DNA from: Flavobacterium endoglycinae
GTDB taxonomy: Bacteria; Bacteroidota; Bacteroidia; Flavobacteriales; Flavobacteriaceae
Reading direction: 5' to 3'
NCBI RefSeq assembly: GCF_017352115.1
Contig: NZ_CP071448.1
Span: 5,329,001 to 5,393,000 of the forward strand
DNA: 64,000 bases
Made by a program: the position numbers and the translations under genes. A model generated the notes under the pieces. The model searched no databases. It saw only the letters and a program-made list of their open reading frames with translations, and was not told where the DNA came from. This document shows, one piece after another, positions 17,123 to 26,152 of this stretch (position 1 is its first letter; each line of letters opens with the position of its first letter).

Positions 17123-19036
17123 ATGAATACTATTGCTGAGCATATTGCAGATTTTTTAAAAGAATACCCGCCATTTGATAATTTAACTTTTCAGGAATTA
17201 TCAGATATCGCTACCAACATTCGTGTTATCAATTTAGAAAAACATGCAGTACTGTTTCAAAATAACGATCCGCTTCATGACAGCTTTTATGTAGTTGCAT
17301 CTGGGGTTATTAATTTAACTACCATTGCCGATGCTGAAGAAACTATTATAAATAAATGTCACGAAGGCGATATTTTTGGTCTGCGACCTTTTTTTGCTAA
17401 AAATAATTATATGATGACGGCAAAAGCACGTGAAGAAAGCATTATTTATGCTATTCCAATCGCTGTTTTTAGACCTTTTGTGGCTAATAATTCTGATGTT
17501 TTAAACTTTTTACTGGAAAGTTTTGCTATGAATTCAAGACACACTAAAGACAATGCACGTTCTCACAGTAAGTTAGATCCTGAAAATGGCTTTATTGACC
17601 AACAGTCTGAAATACAATATATTCAGTCTCTTACTTATAATAATTCGCCGCTGACAACAGAGTCTCATCATATTGTAAAAGATGTTGCTTTGTTAATGAC
17701 TGATTCTATGGTCGATAACATTGTGGTTTGCGAAAAAAATCATCCTATTGGTATTGTAACCAACGCTGATCTTTCTTCTAAAATCGCAACGGGACGCTAT
17801 CCTATTACAGAAACTATTGACAAAATTATGTCTTCGCCTGTTGTAACAGTTATTGAAAACGTTTCTTTGGCCGAAGCTCAGCTTCTTATGCTTAAATACA
17901 ATGTTTCGCACTTATGTGTTACAAAAGACGGTACCAATAAATCTGCTGTAAAAGGAATAATTTCCGAGCACGATCTTATTGTTGCTCAAGCTAGTAACCC
18001 AGGTGTATTAATTAAAGAAATTAAGCGTTCGCAGTTACCAAAAGATTTAAAACAAATTCGTGATCGTTTATCAGATTTGATTCAAAATTCGATTCAGAAA
18101 AATATACCTATTTCACATGTTAGTAATATTGCCAGCGAGATAAACTTAGCGATTATTAAACGTGCTGTTGAGTTATCAATTTTAGATTTAGGCTCACCTC
18201 CTGCTCGTTTTGCATGGTTAAGCATTGGAAGTCAAGGTCGTAAAGAACAATTATTACTAACGGATCAGGATAGTATTTTAGTTTTTGAAGATGTGGCTCC
18301 TGAAAAATATCGTGAAGTAAAAGATTATTTTTTAAGATTAGCAAAAAGAACGACAGCTATTCTTGAAAAAGTAGGTTACGAATACTGCCCTAATGGACAT
18401 ATGGGAAGCAATATGCTTTGGTGTAAATCATTGAGCGACTGGACAAAACAGTACAACAGCTGGATGAATACTCCAGGTGAAAACAGTAATGATTTGAGCA
18501 GCATTTTCTTTGATTATGAGATTGTAATTGGAGAACCAAAAATCGAAGAAGTTATTGAAAATGTGGTTTTCAAAAATGCGGTTAACAATACGCTATTCTT
18601 TGACTTTTTAGGAAACGATGCTTTGAAAAGAAATTCTCCTTTGAGTTTTTTCAAAAAATTCATTGTTGAAGAAGAAGGTCCGCATAAAGATAAGTTTGAT
18701 ATCAAAACCCGTGCTCTGATGCCATTAATTGACAGTGCACGTTTATTAATATTAAGTGCTAATATCAAAGGAATCAAAAATACTTATTTAAGATTCAAAC
18801 AATTAGCTATTACGGATTCTAAAAATGCAGAAATATACTTGAGCTGTGCCGAGGCATTTTTAACTCTTTCAAAATTCAGGACAGTTGAAGGTTTAAAAAA
18901 TGATGATTCCGGACAATATATCAATTTAAGAGAAATGTCTAAAACAGACAAAGAGAAGTTAAAAAGCGCTTTAGCCCCGATGAAAGACCTTGAGGAATTA
19001 ATAAAGAGTAAATTTCAACTTACACAATTCTCGTAA
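17123..19036 (+). CDS. cNMP-binding / CBS / DUF294 nucleotidyltransferase-like signalling protein
   Basis: 637 residues. Domains in order are a cyclic-nucleotide-binding beta-roll (about 15-130), a CBS pair (about 180-300; KIMSSPVVTV, GIISEHDLIVA) and a DUF294 nucleotidyltransferase-like domain. The last has its GSQGRKEQLLLTDQDS motif near 372-387, followed by the DUF294 C-terminal helices. This order is that of the GlnD-like proteins found beside acetate genes. They are thought to sense nucleotides and modify or regulate a partner. It is followed 2 bp later by a DnaQ-like gene and is convergent with acs, which fits a link to acetate metabolism, by inference. Confidence 0.85.
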   Translation: MNTIAEHIADFLKEYPPFDNLTFQELSDIATNIRVINLEKHAVLFQNNDPLHDSFYVVASGVINLTTIADAEETIINKCHEGDIFGLRPFFAKNNYMMTAKAREESIIYAIPIAVFRPFVANNSDVLNFLLESFAMNSRHTKDNARSHSKLDPENGFIDQQSEIQYIQSLTYNNSPLTTESHHIVKDVALLMTDSMVDNIVVCEKNHPIGIVTNADLSSKIATGRYPITETIDKIMSSPVVTVIENVSLAEAQLLMLKYNVSHLCVTKDGTNKSAVKGIISEHDLIVAQASNPGVLIKEIKRSQLPKDLKQIRDRLSDLIQNSIQKNIPISHVSNIASEINLAIIKRAVELSILDLGSPPARFAWLSIGSQGRKEQLLLTDQDSILVFEDVAPEKYREVKDYFLRLAKRTTAILEKVGYEYCPNGHMGSNMLWCKSLSDWTKQYNSWMNTPGENSNDLSSIFFDYEIVIGEPKIEEVIENVVFKNAVNNTLFFDFLGNDALKRNSPLSFFKKFIVEEEGPHKDKFDIKTRALMPLIDSARLLILSANIKGIKNTYLRFKQLAITDSKNAEIYLSCAEAFLTLSKFRTVEGLKNDDSGQYINLREMSKTDKEKLKSALAPMKDLEELIKSKFQLTQFS

Positions 19037-19038
19037 AT

Positions 19039-19635
19039 ATGCTAGACTGGATTAAAAACATAAACAAGGATCATCCAGAATTCTGGAAAGAGTACTTATC
19101 GAAATTTGAAGCAAAGCCAAACAAATTTGTGGTTTTAAGCACTGAAACATCTGGCTTAAACCCAAATAAAGATGTTATTCTATCTTTAGGTGCTTTTTCG
19201 GTCATTGATAATGGCATTGTGATTAAGGAAAACTTTGAGGCTGTACTTCTTCAGTATAAATTCCTTGAAGATCACGGACTTTCAAATGAGTTCATTATTG
19301 AAAGCAAAATGACCAAAATGCCGGAACCTGAAGCAATTGAAGCTTTTATCAATTTTATTGGCAACGCAGTTCTTGTTGGTCATCATATTAATTTTGATAT
19401 TGAAATGCTGAACGCTGCTCTCGAAAGATTAGATTGCGGCCGAATTAAAAATGAAGCTCTCGACATTGATGTCATGTACCGAAAATTAACCGATATTAAT
19501 GACAAGCAGTTTTCATTAAACGATTTATGTGAAATTTATAAAATTCCAAAGAGCGATCGGAATTCTTCTGCTGAAGATGCTTATAAAATCGGATTATTAT
19601 TTTTAAAACTAAAATCTCGTTTAGGAATTAAATAA
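19039..19635 (+). CDS. DnaQ-like exonuclease-fold protein, catalytic motif altered
   Basis: 198 residues with the RNase H fold of DEDDh 3'-5' exonucleases. Motif I reads LSTETSGL, so the first catalytic Asp of the usual DxE is Ser34 while Glu36 remains. Motif II HHINFDIEML keeps its Asp. Motif III reads RNSSAEDAY, with Asn where DEDDh enzymes usually carry His, but with Asp retained. Loss of two of the usual five residues suggests weak or absent nuclease activity. The start is 2 bp after the DUF294 gene stop, so the two are co-transcribed and probably work together. It could be a nucleotide-binding partner rather than a proofreading nuclease. Confidence 0.78.
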   Translation: MLDWIKNINKDHPEFWKEYLSKFEAKPNKFVVLSTETSGLNPNKDVILSLGAFSVIDNGIVIKENFEAVLLQYKFLEDHGLSNEFIIESKMTKMPEPEAIEAFINFIGNAVLVGHHINFDIEMLNAALERLDCGRIKNEALDIDVMYRKLTDINDKQFSLNDLCEIYKIPKSDRNSSAEDAYKIGLLFLKLKSRLGIK

Positions 19636-19650
19636 ATCAAAAAATAAAAG

Positions 19651-19672
19651 TTTTTAAAAATCCAAATTCCAA
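19651..19672 (+). repeat. Partial stop-codon-adjacent repeat, AAATTCCAA family
   Basis: TTTTTAAAAATCCAAATTCC lies 15 bp after the stop of the DnaQ-like gene, in the same orientation as the other copies. Confidence 0.5.
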
Positions 19673-19695
19673 TAAAATAATTACATATAAAAAAA

Positions 19696-19720
19696 AGCCT
19701 CTTTAATAGAGGCTCTTTTT
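19696..19720. terminator. Bidirectional terminator between the DnaQ-like gene and acs
   Basis: AGCCTCT (19696-19702) pairs with AGAGGCT (19708-19714) around TTAAT, with A and T tracts on either side. Confidence 0.85.
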
Positions 19721-19740
19721 TGCTTTTTATAATTTCACAA

Positions 19741-21651
19741 TTAAGAAATTCTGTCTTTACTAATTTCTTCAACAATTTCTGGATTCAATAATGTTGTGGT
19801 ATCACCAAAATTTGAAAAATCTCCTTCAGCAATTTTACGCAAAATTCTACGCATAATTTTTCCTGAACGTGTTTTTGGTAAACCAGAAACAAATTGGATT
19901 TTATCTAATTTAGCGATTGGGCCAATGTGATCCGCAATGTACTGATTGATTTCTTTTGATAAATTTTCTTTATTTCTAACTTCTCCAGTTTCTTTTAGAA
20001 TTACATAGCCATATAAAGCATTTCCTTTAATATCATGCGGGAATCCAACAATTGCAGATTCTGCTACAGCTGGATGCTCGTTGATTGCATCTTCAATTGG
20101 CGCTGTTCCTAAGTTGTGACCAGAAACAATTACCACGTCATCTACTCTACCTGTAATTCTGTAATATCCAACTTCGTCTCTTAACGCTCCGTCACCTGTA
20201 AAGTATTTTCCAGGGAAAGCAGAGAAATATGTTTCTTTGTAACGCTCGTGGTTATTCCAGATTGTTCTTGCGATTCCCGGCCATGGAAATTTAATACATA
20301 AACTTCCAACTACTTGATTCCCTTCAATTTCATTGCGCTTTTCATCCATTAAAACGGGTTGAATTCCTGGTAATGGTAATGTCGCATAAGTTGGTTTTGT
20401 TGGCGTTACAAATGCAATTGGCGAAATCATGATTCCACCAGTTTCTGTCTGCCACCAAGTATCCACAACTGGACATCTCTTATCTCCAACGTGGTCATTG
20501 AACCAGTGCCAAGCTTCTTCATTGATTGGCTCTCCAACAGATCCAATAACTTTAAGTGATTTTAGAGGATATTTTTGAATATAATCTAAACTTTCTTTTG
20601 CTAATGAACGGATAGCCGTTGGCGCTGTATAAAATTGTGTGATTTTATGTTTTTCGATAATATCCCAAAAACGGCTGAAATCTGGATAAGATGGAACTCC
20701 TTCAAAAATTACGGTTGTTCCTCCATTTAATAATGGTCCGTATAAAATATAAGAGTGACCAGTAATCCATCCAATATCAGCAGTACACCAGAAAATATCA
20801 TTTTCTTCGTGGCTGAAAACATTTTTAAAAGTATAAGCTGTGTAAACCATATATCCAGCAGTAGTATGAACCATACCTTTTGGTTTACCTGTTGATCCTG
20901 AAGTATATAAAATAAACAAAGGATCTTCAGCATCCATAATTTCAGCAACACTATTATCAAGAGCAGCATCTAATAAAGGCTGTAACCAAATGTCACGTCC
21001 TTCTCTCATGGCAACTTCGGTTTTTGTTCTTTTTACCACTAAAACTTTAGAAACAGATGGACAAGTTTCTAGAGCTTCATCAACAATTCCTTTTAGGTCT
21101 ATTGTTTTGTTTCCTCTATAACCTCCATCAGATGTAATTACCATTTTACATTCGCAGTCAATAATTCTTGCAGACAATGCCGAAGCAGAAAATCCTGCAA
21201 ATACTACTGAGTGAATGGCTCCAATTCTAGCACAAGCCAATACAGCAACTGCTAATTCAGGAATCATTGGCAAATAAATACATACACGGTCTCCTTTACG
21301 AATTCCCTGCTCACGTAATACGTTTGCCATTTTAGAAACTCTTTCGTAAAGTTCGTTGTATGTTATATGTAAAGCTTCTTCAGAAGGTTCATTCGGTTCA
21401 AAAATAATAGCCGTTTTGTCTCCTCTTTTGCTTAAATGTCTATCGATACAATTTTTGGTAATGTTAACTTTTGCGTCTGTAAACCATTTTACTTCAGCAT
21501 CGGCCATATTAAAATCAACAACTTTTTCCCACTGTTGATACCAAGTAAAATTTTCTTCAGCAATTTTTCCCCAAAATTTTCTTGGCTCTCTTATTGACTT
21601 ATTGTAATGTTTAAAATATTGTTCTAAATTTTCTATTTTATAATAACTCAT
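19741..21651 (-). CDS. acs: Acetyl-CoA synthetase (AMP-forming)
   Basis: 636 residues from the ATG at 21651 (MSYYKIENLEQYF), the usual length and N-terminus; 29 further codons upstream are non-homologous. AMP-binding motifs include YTSGSTGKPKG, TWWQTETGG, FTGDGALRDE and the C-terminal LPKTRSGKIMRR, whose Lys is the catalytic, acetylatable residue. The enzyme converts acetate, ATP and CoA to acetyl-CoA in the cytosol. It is convergent with the cNMP/CBS/DUF294 operon. In related genomes such proteins accompany acetate uptake and activation genes. Confidence 0.96.
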   Translation of the reverse strand: MSYYKIENLEQYFKHYNKSIREPRKFWGKIAEENFTWYQQWEKVVDFNMADAEVKWFTDAKVNITKNCIDRHLSKRGDKTAIIFEPNEPSEEALHITYNELYERVSKMANVLREQGIRKGDRVCIYLPMIPELAVAVLACARIGAIHSVVFAGFSASALSARIIDCECKMVITSDGGYRGNKTIDLKGIVDEALETCPSVSKVLVVKRTKTEVAMREGRDIWLQPLLDAALDNSVAEIMDAEDPLFILYTSGSTGKPKGMVHTTAGYMVYTAYTFKNVFSHEENDIFWCTADIGWITGHSYILYGPLLNGGTTVIFEGVPSYPDFSRFWDIIEKHKITQFYTAPTAIRSLAKESLDYIQKYPLKSLKVIGSVGEPINEEAWHWFNDHVGDKRCPVVDTWWQTETGGIMISPIAFVTPTKPTYATLPLPGIQPVLMDEKRNEIEGNQVVGSLCIKFPWPGIARTIWNNHERYKETYFSAFPGKYFTGDGALRDEVGYYRITGRVDDVVIVSGHNLGTAPIEDAINEHPAVAESAIVGFPHDIKGNALYGYVILKETGEVRNKENLSKEINQYIADHIGPIAKLDKIQFVSGLPKTRSGKIMRRILRKIAEGDFSNFGDTTTLLNPEIVEEISKDRIS

Positions 21652-21812
21652 AGTTTTGTGGAATTTTTTTATAAATGTATTAAATCTGCTTCTATTCTTA
21701 AAATTATTTAATTCATAAATTTTGAATAAAAAAAACATATAATAAATAAAATATACGTTTTTTTTAAAGTTATTCTAAAAAAACATGTTTTTAGAAAAAA
21801 TCTAAATCACAA

Positions 21813-21845
21813 AAAAGGTATGACAAAGAAATTATCATACCTTTT
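21813..21845 (-). terminator. Terminator downstream of the ilv operon
   Basis: An 11-bp stem pairs 21813-21823 with 21835-21845. On the minus strand CCTTTTTT ends it. It lies about 310 bp after the ilvC stop, so the ilv transcript may have a long 3' untranslated end. Confidence 0.65.
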
Positions 21846-22152
21846 AATTTAACAAATTTCAATAACAATTAATTTTGTAATTCTGCATTACAATACTTTA
21901 CCTATTTTGAAAATAGCAGCATCATTATTAATTAAAATAGAAATTTCAACAAAGTATATTTTCAATTAAAATATACCCCTTTTTAGGGACTAGCTTCACT
22001 TAACTTGCTAAGTCTCACTTGAAGTTAAGTGAACGCATATGCATCTATATCTATTTTTCTTAATAAGTGCTTACTAATTCAAAATATTAATTTAAAACAT
22101 TGATACAGAGCAACTCCACTACAATCAAATGAGTGGAAATTCCCAAATTTAT
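21846..22152. other. Gene-free stretch after ilvC with an inverted repeat
   Basis: There is no open frame. TTCACTTAAC (21995-22004) and GTTAAGTGAA (22024-22033) form a perfect 10-bp inverted repeat with a 19-nt loop. It could be a 3'-UTR structure or part of a small RNA ending at the terminator at 21813-21845. Confidence 0.45.
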
Positions 22153-23622
22153 TTATCCAATTTTTTTCATTGCTGTCATAGACTCTCTTAACCAAGCTCC
22201 TACTTCTTCAATAGGATGCTGGCGGATTTCTTTGTTAACAGCAATTAATACCGTATTATCTACTCCATTAGAAGTTGAAAATGGTTTACCAATAATATTA
22301 GTTTCTACTTTTTTCATGAATTCAGTCAATAATGGCTTACAAGCATGATCAAATAAGTAACATCCGTATTCAGCTGTATCAGAAATTACACGGTTCATTT
22401 CGAATAATTTCTTTCTAGCGATAGTATTGGCAATTAATGGCAATTCGTGTAATGATTCATAATAAGCTGATTCTTCGATAATTCCAGCTTCTGTCATTGT
22501 TTCAAAAGCTAATTCAACACCAGCTTTAACCATAGCAATCATTAAAACTCCATTGTCAAAATATTCTTGCTCAGAGATTGGTGCTTCTTGTGGAGCTGTT
22601 TTCTCAAAGTTAGTTTCTCCTGTAGCTGCTCTCCATTTCAATAAGTTAACATCATCATTGGCCCAGTCAATCATCATAGTTCTAGAGAATTCGCCAGAAA
22701 TGATATCGTCTTGGTGTTTTTGGAATAACGGACGCATGATATCTTTTAATTCTTCAGCCAATTCGTAAGCCTCAATTTTTGAAGGATTGTTTAAACGATC
22801 CATCATATTTGTGATACCTCCATGTTTCAATGCTTCAGTGATAGTCTCCCATCCGTATTGAATTAATTTAGAAGCGTATGCAGGATCAATTCCTTTTTCA
22901 ACCATTTTATCGAAACATAAAATAGAACCCGTTTGAAGAAGACCACAAAGAATAGTCTGCTCACCCATTAAGTCTGATTTTACTTCAGCTACGAAAGATG
23001 ATCTTAAAACTCCTGCTCTATGTCCTCCAGTTGCTACAGCATAAGCTTTTGCTTGATCTAAACCAAAACCGTTTGGATCGTTTTCTGGGTGAACTGCTAT
23101 AAGTGTTGGTACACCAAATCCTCTTTTATATTCTTCACGTACTTCAGAACCTGGACATTTAGGAGCACACATAATAACAGTAATGTCTTTACGAATCTGC
23201 ATTCCTTCTTCAACAATATTAAAACCGTGAGAGTACGCCAAAGTTGAATTTTGTTTCATTAAAGGCATAATAGCAGTAACTACAGCAGTGTGTTGTTTAT
23301 CTGGAGTTAAGTTGCAAACTAAATCAGCTGTTGGAATCAACTCTTCATAAGTACCTACTTTAAATCCGTTTTCAGTTGCATTTTTATATGAAGCTCTCTT
23401 TTCAGCAATTGCATCTGCACGCAATGCGTAAGAAATGTCTAAACCAGAATCTCTCATGTTTAAACCTTGATTCAAACCTTGTGCACCACAACCAACAATA
23501 ACAACTTTTTTTCCTGCTAATGCTGCAATTCCGTCTGCAAACTCTGACTGCTCCATAAATTCGCAAACTCCAAGTTGCTCTAATTGTAATCTAAGTGGTA
23601 ATGTGTTGAAATAATTTGCCAT
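22153..23622 (-). CDS. ilvC: Ketol-acid reductoisomerase (long, class II)
   Basis: 489 residues, the length of the plant/enterobacterial class II enzyme with two knotted C-terminal halves. The NADP Rossmann motif is VIVGCGAQGLNQG (about 37-50). The Mg-binding acidic residues lie in SDLMGEQTILCG and the later EEL segments. It catalyses isomeroreduction of acetolactate and acetohydroxybutyrate to the dihydroxy acids of valine and isoleucine synthesis. It is the last gene of ilvD-B-N-C, 85 bp after ilvN. Confidence 0.97.
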   Translation of the reverse strand: MANYFNTLPLRLQLEQLGVCEFMEQSEFADGIAALAGKKVVIVGCGAQGLNQGLNMRDSGLDISYALRADAIAEKRASYKNATENGFKVGTYEELIPTADLVCNLTPDKQHTAVVTAIMPLMKQNSTLAYSHGFNIVEEGMQIRKDITVIMCAPKCPGSEVREEYKRGFGVPTLIAVHPENDPNGFGLDQAKAYAVATGGHRAGVLRSSFVAEVKSDLMGEQTILCGLLQTGSILCFDKMVEKGIDPAYASKLIQYGWETITEALKHGGITNMMDRLNNPSKIEAYELAEELKDIMRPLFQKHQDDIISGEFSRTMMIDWANDDVNLLKWRAATGETNFEKTAPQEAPISEQEYFDNGVLMIAMVKAGVELAFETMTEAGIIEESAYYESLHELPLIANTIARKKLFEMNRVISDTAEYGCYLFDHACKPLLTEFMKKVETNIIGKPFSTSNGVDNTVLIAVNKEIRQHPIEEVGAWLRESMTAMKKIG

Positions 23623-23707
23623 TTTGTTTTAAAATATTAATGAAATGAAATTTAATAATTAATTGTATATAAATGATTGCGATATCGTTATATCACATTT
23701 TATTTTT

Positions 23708-24229
23708 TTATTTGAAGGTTTCTAACAATGATGAAATCTGCATCTTTTCTTTAGAAACTGAAATTCTTCCCGAACGCACAAACTGCATAATTCCATATGG
23801 TTTGAATTTATCATAAAGTTCTTCAATTTCTGAACGTCTTCCTGATTTTGATATCACAAAGAAATCTCTTGAAACTGTTACAATCGTAGACTGGCTTTCT
23901 TTGATGATATTTTGAATTTGTTTTTCATCAAATAACAAACTTGAGGCGATTTTGAACAATGCATTTTCAAGATAAATAGTCTCTTCATCTGTATGATAAA
24001 ATGCTTTTATAACTTCAATTTGTTTTTCAATTTGTCCTACAATATTCTGAACCCATTTCTCTGTCGTATTCACTACGATGATAAATCTTGAAACATTCTC
24101 TATTTCTGATTCAGAAACATTTAGACTTAATATATTAATGTGGCGCTTTAAGAATATTCCTGATATCCTGTTTAACAAACCCACGTTATTCTCTGAGTAT
24201 ACCGATATGGTAAATGTTTTATCTTCCAT
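23708..24229 (-). CDS. ilvN: Acetolactate synthase small (regulatory) subunit
   Basis: 173 residues from the ATG at 24229 (MEDKTFTISVYSEN). An open frame reaches a TTG at 24256 inside a repeat and is less likely. The N-terminal ACT domain (SENNVGLLNRISGIFLKRHINI) binds valine in related subunits and the C-terminal half is the second ACT-like domain. It pairs with the IlvB catalytic subunit and gives valine feedback inhibition. The 82-bp gap to ilvB is filled by a GTTTCAAG-family quasi-palindrome. Confidence 0.93.
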   Translation of the reverse strand: MEDKTFTISVYSENNVGLLNRISGIFLKRHINILSLNVSESEIENVSRFIIVVNTTEKWVQNIVGQIEKQIEVIKAFYHTDEETIYLENALFKIASSLLFDEKQIQNIIKESQSTIVTVSRDFFVISKSGRRSEIEELYDKFKPYGIMQFVRSGRISVSKEKMQISSLLETFK

Positions 24230-24235
24230 TTTTTC

Positions 24236-24311
24236 TTTTAGTTTTATTTGTTTCAAGCCTAAGGTTCCAAGTAAAACTTGTAACGAGAAACTTGAAACAT
24301 GAAACTTCTTC
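24236..24311. repeat. Quasi-palindromic repeat, GTTTCAAG family, in the ilvB-ilvN gap
   Basis: On the minus strand GTTTCATGTTTCAAGTTTC is followed by a partial complement ending CTTGAAAC. It spans nearly the whole gap of an operon whose genes should be co-transcribed, and it has no U-run. Confidence 0.65.
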
Positions 24312-26000
24312 TTAACTTAATCTAATTTCTGACACACAAGCTCCTGTTGGAATCATTGGGAAAACGTTGTTTTCTTTTTCGACAACCACTTCTAAGAAAT
24401 AAGAATCTTTTGAGGCTAGCATTTCTGCAACAGCAGCGTCAAGATCTTCTCTTTGTGTCACTTTTTTAGATTTGATATGATATCCTTCAGCAATTGCAAT
24501 GAAATTTGGATTAATCATTCTAGTTGAAGCATATCTATTATCAAAGAATAATTCCTGCCATTGGCGAACCATTCCTAAGAATTCATTATTTAAAACCACA
24601 ATTTTAACTGGAATTTCAGTTTGGAAAATAGTTCCCAATTCCTGAATAGTCATTTGAAAACCTCCATCACCAATAATAGCCACTACTTCACGCTCTGGTT
24701 TTCCCATTTTAGCTCCAATTGCAGCTGGAAGAGCAAATCCCATAGTTCCTAAACCACCTGAAGTAATGTTACTTTTAGTTGAATTGAATTTAGCGTAACG
24801 GCAAGCAAACATTTGATGCTGCCCCACATCAGAAACAATAATTGCGTCTCCTTTTGAGTGTTTATTGATCATTTCAATAGTTTCTCCCATTGAAATTCCT
24901 TTGCCATTGGTTGGATTTAATTCTTCTTTTATTACAGAATCAAATTCAATTTTACTTAATTCTTTAAATTCATTATGCCAAGCATCGTGAGATTTTGCCT
25001 CAAGAAGCGGTAATAAAGCAGCTAAAGATTCTTTAACATCACCCAAAACAGCGATTTCGGTTTTTACGTTTTTATCAATTTCAGCTGGATCAATTTCAAA
25101 GTGAATGACTTTTGCTTGTTTGGCATACGTATTTAAATTTCCAGTAACGCGATCATCAAAACGCATCCCAAAAGCAATTAAAACGTCACATTGGTTTGTT
25201 AATAAATTAGGAGCATAGTTTCCGTGCATTCCTAACATTCCAACATTTAAAGGATGATCGGTTGGTAATGCAGATAATCCTAAAATTGTCCAAGCCGCAG
25301 GAATTCCCGATTTTTCAATCACGGCTTTGAATTCTGCTTCAGCCTGACCTAAAATAATTCCCTGACCAAAAACAATAAGTGGTTTTTTGGCACTGTTTAT
25401 TAAAGCAGCTGCTTCAGCAACTTTGTCTAATTTTAATTTTGGAACTGGAACATAACTTCTAATTCCTGTACATTTTTCATAACTAAAATCAAACTCATCA
25501 AACTGAGCATTTTTAGTAATATCGACCAATACTGGCCCTGGACGTCCTGAACGCGCAATGTAAAATGCTTTTGCCATTATTTCAGGAATTTGAGAAGCTT
25601 CAGTTACCTGAAAATTCCATTTTGTAACGGGAGTTGAAATTCCAATAATATCTGTTTCCTGAAATGCATCAGAACCTAATAAATGTCTTCCCACTTGGCC
25701 TGTAATACAAACTAACGGAGTTGAATCGATCTGTGCATCAGCGATTCCGGTTACTAAGTTAGTAGCTCCCGGTCCTGAAGTAGCAATTGCCACTCCTACC
25801 TTTCCTGTAGCTCTGGCATATCCCTGAGCCGCATGAGTTGCACCTTGTTCATGGCGTACTAAAACATGGTGTAATTGATCTTGAAATTTATATAATTCAT
25901 CGTAAACTGGCATTATAGCTCCTCCCGGATATCCATAAATTAAATCTACTCCTTCTTCTAACAAACATCTTATAACGGCTTCTGCCCCTGATATTCTCAT
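24312..26000 (-). CDS. ilvB: Acetolactate synthase catalytic subunit, biosynthetic
   Basis: 562 residues. The catalytic Glu lies in RHEQGATHAAQGYARA. The ThDP/Mg motif runs from GDGGFQM to LNNEFLGM near residues 445-475, and an FAD-type central domain is present. It condenses two pyruvates to acetolactate, or pyruvate with 2-oxobutyrate. It needs the small subunit encoded next. The 152-bp gap to ilvD holds a long quasi-palindrome, so the four ilv genes are one operon with unusually wide spacing. Confidence 0.96.
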   Translation of the reverse strand: MRISGAEAVIRCLLEEGVDLIYGYPGGAIMPVYDELYKFQDQLHHVLVRHEQGATHAAQGYARATGKVGVAIATSGPGATNLVTGIADAQIDSTPLVCITGQVGRHLLGSDAFQETDIIGISTPVTKWNFQVTEASQIPEIMAKAFYIARSGRPGPVLVDITKNAQFDEFDFSYEKCTGIRSYVPVPKLKLDKVAEAAALINSAKKPLIVFGQGIILGQAEAEFKAVIEKSGIPAAWTILGLSALPTDHPLNVGMLGMHGNYAPNLLTNQCDVLIAFGMRFDDRVTGNLNTYAKQAKVIHFEIDPAEIDKNVKTEIAVLGDVKESLAALLPLLEAKSHDAWHNEFKELSKIEFDSVIKEELNPTNGKGISMGETIEMINKHSKGDAIIVSDVGQHQMFACRYAKFNSTKSNITSGGLGTMGFALPAAIGAKMGKPEREVVAIIGDGGFQMTIQELGTIFQTEIPVKIVVLNNEFLGMVRQWQELFFDNRYASTRMINPNFIAIAEGYHIKSKKVTQREDLDAAVAEMLASKDSYFLEVVVEKENNVFPMIPTGACVSEIRLS

Positions 26001-26152
26001 AGTATATTGTTTTTATCAATTTCAATGACAATGTCAAAAATCAATATCAAATTCAAATTTTAAATTGACTTTTGATATTTATTTTTTATTGCGATTGAAT
26101 TTTGTCATTGACATTATTGTTGAAATTGATTTTTGATATTGTTATTTTAAAA
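26001..26152. repeat. Quasi-palindrome filling the ilvD-ilvB gap
   Basis: Arms such as AATATCAAAAATCAATTTCA and the later complement TGACATTGTCATTGAAATTG repeat and invert over most of 152 bp. No gene and no U-run. Confidence 0.6.
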
